From Thiobacillus sp. (GTDB lineage Bacteria; Pseudomonadota; Gammaproteobacteria; Burkholderiales; Thiobacillaceae): a stretch of 9,547 nt of DNA. Below the pieces are notes generated by a model, which made no database searches, had not been told where the DNA came from, and saw only the letters and a program-made list of their open reading frames with translations. The translations under genes were made by a program, and so were the position numbers. Shown in pieces: positions 7,350 through 9,547 of this stretch. The stretch covers positions 1 through 9,547 of the forward strand of contig NZ_JANJXQ010000097.1 of assembly GCF_024708915.1 (NCBI RefSeq). Direction: 5' to 3'. How positions within the stretch are numbered: the first letter of the stretch is position 1; the number at the start of each line of letters is the position of its first letter.

Positions 7350-7645
7350 TCTGGACGGAATCGGCGCTCGCCGATCTGGATGCCATTGCCGATTACATTG
7401 CGCTCGACAAACCCGATGCCGCGTCAGCGCTGGTCAAGCGGGTGTTCGAACATGTCGAGCATCTGCAGTCGTATCCAGAAAGCGGCAGTCGTCCACTCGA
7501 ATTGAAACGTTCGCGTTACCGACAGATTGTCGAGCCGCCGTGCCGGGTGTTCTACCGTTACGATGGCAAGCGGGTCTACATCCTGTATGTGATGCGGTCG
7601 GAGCTGTTGCTTCGTCCGTCTAGAATCGCGGCTCGCGAGAAATAA
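7337..7645 (+). CDS. Type II toxin, RelE/ParE family
   Basis: A 102-residue RelE/ParE-superfamily toxin. It begins AEVIWTESALADLDAIADYIA (2-22), the usual strand followed by the first helix, and has the C-terminal core RYRQIVEPPCRVFYRYDGKRVYILYVMRSE (60-89). Members either cleave mRNA on the ribosome (RelE) or poison gyrase (ParE). The spacing and the long N-terminal helices look ParE-like, but the residues visible do not settle it. It starts inside the antitoxin gene (13-bp overlap) with no own Shine-Dalgarno at normal distance, so its translation probably depends on antitoxin translation. The reading frame is intact and ends in TAA, just before a REP-like hairpin, so the pair looks functional. 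Confidence 0.92.
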   Translation: MAEVIWTESALADLDAIADYIALDKPDAASALVKRVFEHVEHLQSYPESGSRPLELKRSRYRQIVEPPCRVFYRYDGKRVYILYVMRSELLLRPSRIAAREK

Positions 7646-7700
7646 GCGGAACGATAGTGTGCTGCCGGGGCTGCGCGGATACCTCTGGCGGAAAAGCAAC

Positions 7701-7746
7701 GGGGTCAAGTCTTGCGTCAACGTATTGCATTGCAAGACCTGACCCC
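7701..7746. repeat. REP/MITE-like hairpin element
   Basis: GGGGTCAAGTCTTGC (7701-7715) and GCAAGACCTGACCCC (7732-7746) form a 15-bp inverted repeat with a single mismatch and a 16-nt loop. A smaller palindrome, TTGC-ATT-GCAA (7725-7735), overlaps the right arm. From memory, GGGGTCAGGTCTTGC-type ends are common beside REP-associated (RAYT, IS200-like) transposase genes, so this may be a non-autonomous copy; no transposase is in the window. It has no T tract and is therefore an unlikely terminator. The element abuts the degraded gene remnant on its right side. Confidence 0.7.
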
Positions 7747-7748
7747 GA

Positions 7749-7903
7749 GTTTGCGCTTCGCCGGAGGAGATTGCGTAAGAGATCGTGGAGCATTTTGATA
7801 CGGGCTGGAACAGTTTCGGGAGGTTCTGGCCGATATAGAGCCTGAGGCTGCAGAAGCCTGGATTGAGGGTGTACCCAGAACCAAGGAATTTACGTTGTTA
7901 TGA
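7749..7903 (+). pseudogene. Degraded 3' end of an unidentified gene upstream of the NERD gene
   Basis: Two neighbouring frames read as one protein end. The frame through 7761 gives SPEEIA-stop-EIVEHFDTG, with a TAA at 7776-7778. The next frame gives GLEQFREVLADIEPEAAEAW and then IEGVPRTKEFTLL, ending in TGA at 7901-7903. Restoring one G in the GGG run at 7802-7804 joins them as HFDTGLEQFREVL. The stop overlaps the NERD start as ATGA (7900-7903), the classic layout of two coupled genes. I infer that the upstream gene was truncated at or near the REP-like element and has since acquired a nonsense mutation and a frameshift. I do not recognise the protein family. Together with the hairpin this accounts for most of the 254-bp gap after the toxin; 7646-7700 shows nothing I can name. 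Confidence 0.55.
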
Positions 7904-8919
7904 TTTTGAAATCCGTAGACAAGAAAGACGATCAAATAGCAGACCTCGAACGGCTGGGGACCATCGCGCCCGCAGACCGAAAAGCCAAGATCGAACAAGA
8001 ACTGCGTGCCGTACGTGCAGGACTGAAAGCCGAACAGGAAGCGGCCTATCTCATCGACTTTCATCTGAAGGACTCGAAGAACACACTGGTCATTCACGAC
8101 CTGCGCCTTGATGTGGGTGGGCGGGTTGCTCAGATAGATCATTTGCTGCTGCATCGCACACTCACGGTCTTCGTGCTGGAGACGAAGAGTTTTCGTGCGG
8201 GGCTCAAGATTACCGATGACGGGGAATTCCTGCGCTGGAATGACTACAAGAAAACCTTTGAGGGCATGGCCTCGCCCGTTGCCCAAAACGAACGGCATGT
8301 CCTTGTTCTGAAGGATGCGTTCAAGCAACTCGATATGCCAACCCGATTGGGCATGCGCCTGTCGCCTACTTTCGAGCCTTACGTGCTGGTATCGCCCAAC
8401 GCGCGGGTTGACCGGCCCAAGAAGCATGAAACGAGTCGCGTTCTGAAGGCGGATATGCTGATTGATGCGATCGACAAGCGATTCGAGAAAGAGAGCGTTC
8501 TGGAGACCGTGGCCGCCATGGCCAAGTTTGTTTCGACTGACACGTTGCAGGACATCGGACGTCAGTTGGTTCGCCGGCATCAGCCGATCAAATTCGATTA
8601 CGCTGCCAAATTCGGCCTTTCCGGGATGGCCGCAACCGCGCCAGTTGTCGAAGAGCCTGCACCGGCAGCTTATGTTGCAGACAAAGGGCAAACAACCGAG
8701 AAACCAGGATGCCGTAGCTGCTCAAGTGAGAAGCTGTCGATCCAGTACGGCAAGTATGGCTATTACTTCAAATGTGCCGATTGCGATGGCAATACCCCGA
8801 TCAAAATCGGCTGCGGGAAAGAGGGGCATAAGGAACGCATCCGCAAGGATGGGTCCAAGTTTTTCCGGGAATGCGAACAGTGCAATTCAAGTGCGCTCTA
8901 TTTTGTCAATTCCAATTGA
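7900..8919 (+). CDS. NERD-domain (nuclease-related) protein with C-terminal zinc-ribbon-like region
   Basis: A 339-residue soluble protein. An N-terminal coiled-coil-like helix (10-50) leads into a NERD domain: Glu45 in GLKAEQEAAYLI, Asp80 in AQIDHLLL and Glu94/Lys96 in VFVLETKSF, the D...ExK arrangement of PD-(D/E)xK nucleases. A C-terminal cysteine-rich part follows: Cys271/Cys274, Cys292/Cys295, Cys305, His310 and Cys325/Cys328, suggesting one or two zinc ribbons like those at topoisomerase C-termini. The combination suggests DNA binding and cleavage, perhaps in repair or defence; activity is not proven. AAGGA is 12 bases before the ATG, farther than usual, and the start overlaps the stop of the decayed upstream gene. 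The DNA looks less GC-rich than the housekeeping genes, in keeping with acquired DNA. A strong terminator follows. Confidence 0.85.
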   Translation: MILKSVDKKDDQIADLERLGTIAPADRKAKIEQELRAVRAGLKAEQEAAYLIDFHLKDSKNTLVIHDLRLDVGGRVAQIDHLLLHRTLTVFVLETKSFRAGLKITDDGEFLRWNDYKKTFEGMASPVAQNERHVLVLKDAFKQLDMPTRLGMRLSPTFEPYVLVSPNARVDRPKKHETSRVLKADMLIDAIDKRFEKESVLETVAAMAKFVSTDTLQDIGRQLVRRHQPIKFDYAAKFGLSGMAATAPVVEEPAPAAYVADKGQTTEKPGCRSCSSEKLSIQYGKYGYYFKCADCDGNTPIKIGCGKEGHKERIRKDGSKFFRECEQCNSSALYFVNSN

Positions 8920-8963
8920 TCAAGGCTTGATGGGGCTGATCCCGGTTTAACTGGCCGCGGCGC

Positions 8964-9009
8964 ACGGGGCTTCACCTGCGAAAGCGGGGGCGTGGTGCCC
9001 CGTTTTCTT
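8964..9009 (+). terminator. Rho-independent terminator after the NERD gene
   Basis: ACGGGGC (8964-8970) pairs with GCCCCGT (8997-9003), followed by TTTCTT. Inside the loop, TTCAC can extend the stem with GTGGT, or CCTGC-GAAA-GCGG can form a second GNRA-loop hairpin. The T tract lies on the plus-strand side only, so it serves the NERD gene and not the convergent pilU gene. Confidence 0.65.
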
Positions 9010-9021
9010 GCCCCCAATTCC

Positions 9022-9547
9022 TCAGACGATATCCAGGTGATCCAGCCCCGCCATCATGTCCCGCCCCTTGGCTTCCTGGCCGTGCAGCTTGATCTGCAGG
9101 CGCAGGTCGTTGAGGCTGTCGGCGTTTCGTAACGCATCCTCGTAGGAAATCATCCCCGCTTCGTAGAGGTCGAACAGCGCCTGGTCGAAGGTCTGCATCC
9201 CGAGTTCGCGCGATTTCGACATGATTTCCTTGATCTCGTGGACGTGGCCCTTGAAGATCAGGTCGGCGATCAGCGGTGAATTCAGCAGGATTTCCACTGC
9301 GGCGACGCGGCCGGTGGTGCCCTTGCGCGGGACCAGGCGCTGCGAGATGAAGCCCTTGAGGTTGAGCGACAGGTCCATCAGCAACTGGTCGCGCTTTTCC
9401 TCGGGGAAGAAGTTGATGATGCGGTCGAGCGCCTGGTTGGCGCTGTTGGCGTGCAGGGTCGACAGGCACAGGTGGCCGGTTTCGGCGAAGGCGATGGCGT
9501 ATTCCATGGTGTCGCGGTCGCGGATTTCGCCGATCAGGATGACGTCG
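9022..9547 (-). CDS. pilU: Twitching-motility retraction ATPase PilU, C-terminal part (5' end outside window)
   Basis: The visible 174 residues are the C-terminal part of a PilT/PilU type IV pilus ATPase, a cytoplasmic hexamer that drives pilus retraction. They start in the Walker B region DVILIGEIRDRDTME, followed by the His box GHLCLSTLHANSA (24-36), FFPEEKRDQLLMDLS (46-60) and SQRLVPRKG. The end, LRNADSLNDLRLQIKLHGQE and then GLDHLDIV, is typical of PilU, which has an extension after the NADS motif, rather than PilT. The Walker A motif and start codon lie beyond the right edge of the window. Its stop is convergent with the NERD gene, with the NERD terminator between them. No terminator with a T tract was seen for pilU itself. 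Confidence 0.9.
   Translation of the reverse strand, partial: DVILIGEIRDRDTMEYAIAFAETGHLCLSTLHANSANQALDRIINFFPEEKRDQLLMDLSLNLKGFISQRLVPRKGTTGRVAAVEILLNSPLIADLIFKGHVHEIKEIMSKSRELGMQTFDQALFDLYEAGMISYEDALRNADSLNDLRLQIKLHGQEAKGRDMMAGLDHLDIV

Noticed and set aside
7717..8691. A 324-codon minus-strand open frame opposite the NERD gene
   Set aside because: The plus strand encodes an intact NERD domain with its D...ExK motif and Cys pairs; the antisense product shows no family signature and runs through the REP-like hairpin.

Overview
The window looks like chromosomal DNA of a GC-rich Betaproteobacterium, perhaps Rhodocyclales or Nitrosomonadales-like. This is inferred from the gene set: EttA, SlyX, TlpA-type thioredoxin, HemJ-like protein, a stand-alone RlmL-type methyltransferase and PilU. 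No rRNA, tRNA or CRISPR array is visible. Both ends cut through genes: ettA enters at the left and pilU leaves at the right.

Left part (1-3665): conserved housekeeping genes. The C-terminal half of ettA is followed 7 bp later by a YhcH/YjgK/YiaL-family gene. Convergent to these is a minus-strand pair, tlpA-like then slyX, overlapping at ATGATGA. The tlpA-like gene is divergent from a hemJ/CopD-like membrane protein gene, and the two start codons overlap inside one CATG. Downstream of hemJ lies a long, nearly perfect inverted repeat built from CGCGAAG units. Directly after it comes the TTG-started rlmL-type gene.

Middle part (3737-6941): a minus-strand pair, a cytoplasmic isochorismatase-family cysteine hydrolase followed by an exported metallo-beta-lactamase-fold hydrolase. 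A GlxA-type AraC regulator is divergent from the pair across a 105-bp gap and is the obvious candidate regulator. A small conserved hypothetical gene follows the regulator.

Right part (6942-9009): an accessory segment. It holds a Phd/YefM antitoxin and RelE/ParE toxin pair whose promoter sits inside a 20-bp operator-like palindrome at the antitoxin start, probably giving a leaderless mRNA. After the toxin comes a REP/MITE-like hairpin, then the degraded 3' end of an unidentified gene. That remnant still overlaps the next start codon by ATGA. The next gene encodes a NERD-domain (nuclease-related) protein with a C-terminal cysteine-rich, zinc-ribbon-like region. A rho-independent terminator closes this segment before the convergent pilU gene.

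The strongest candidates for something new are the NERD/zinc-ribbon gene with its decayed, formerly coupled partner, the leaderless toxin-antitoxin promoter/operator, the CATG-shared divergent starts, and the CGCGAAG hairpin in front of rlmL. All family calls come from reading the sequence; no database search was possible.
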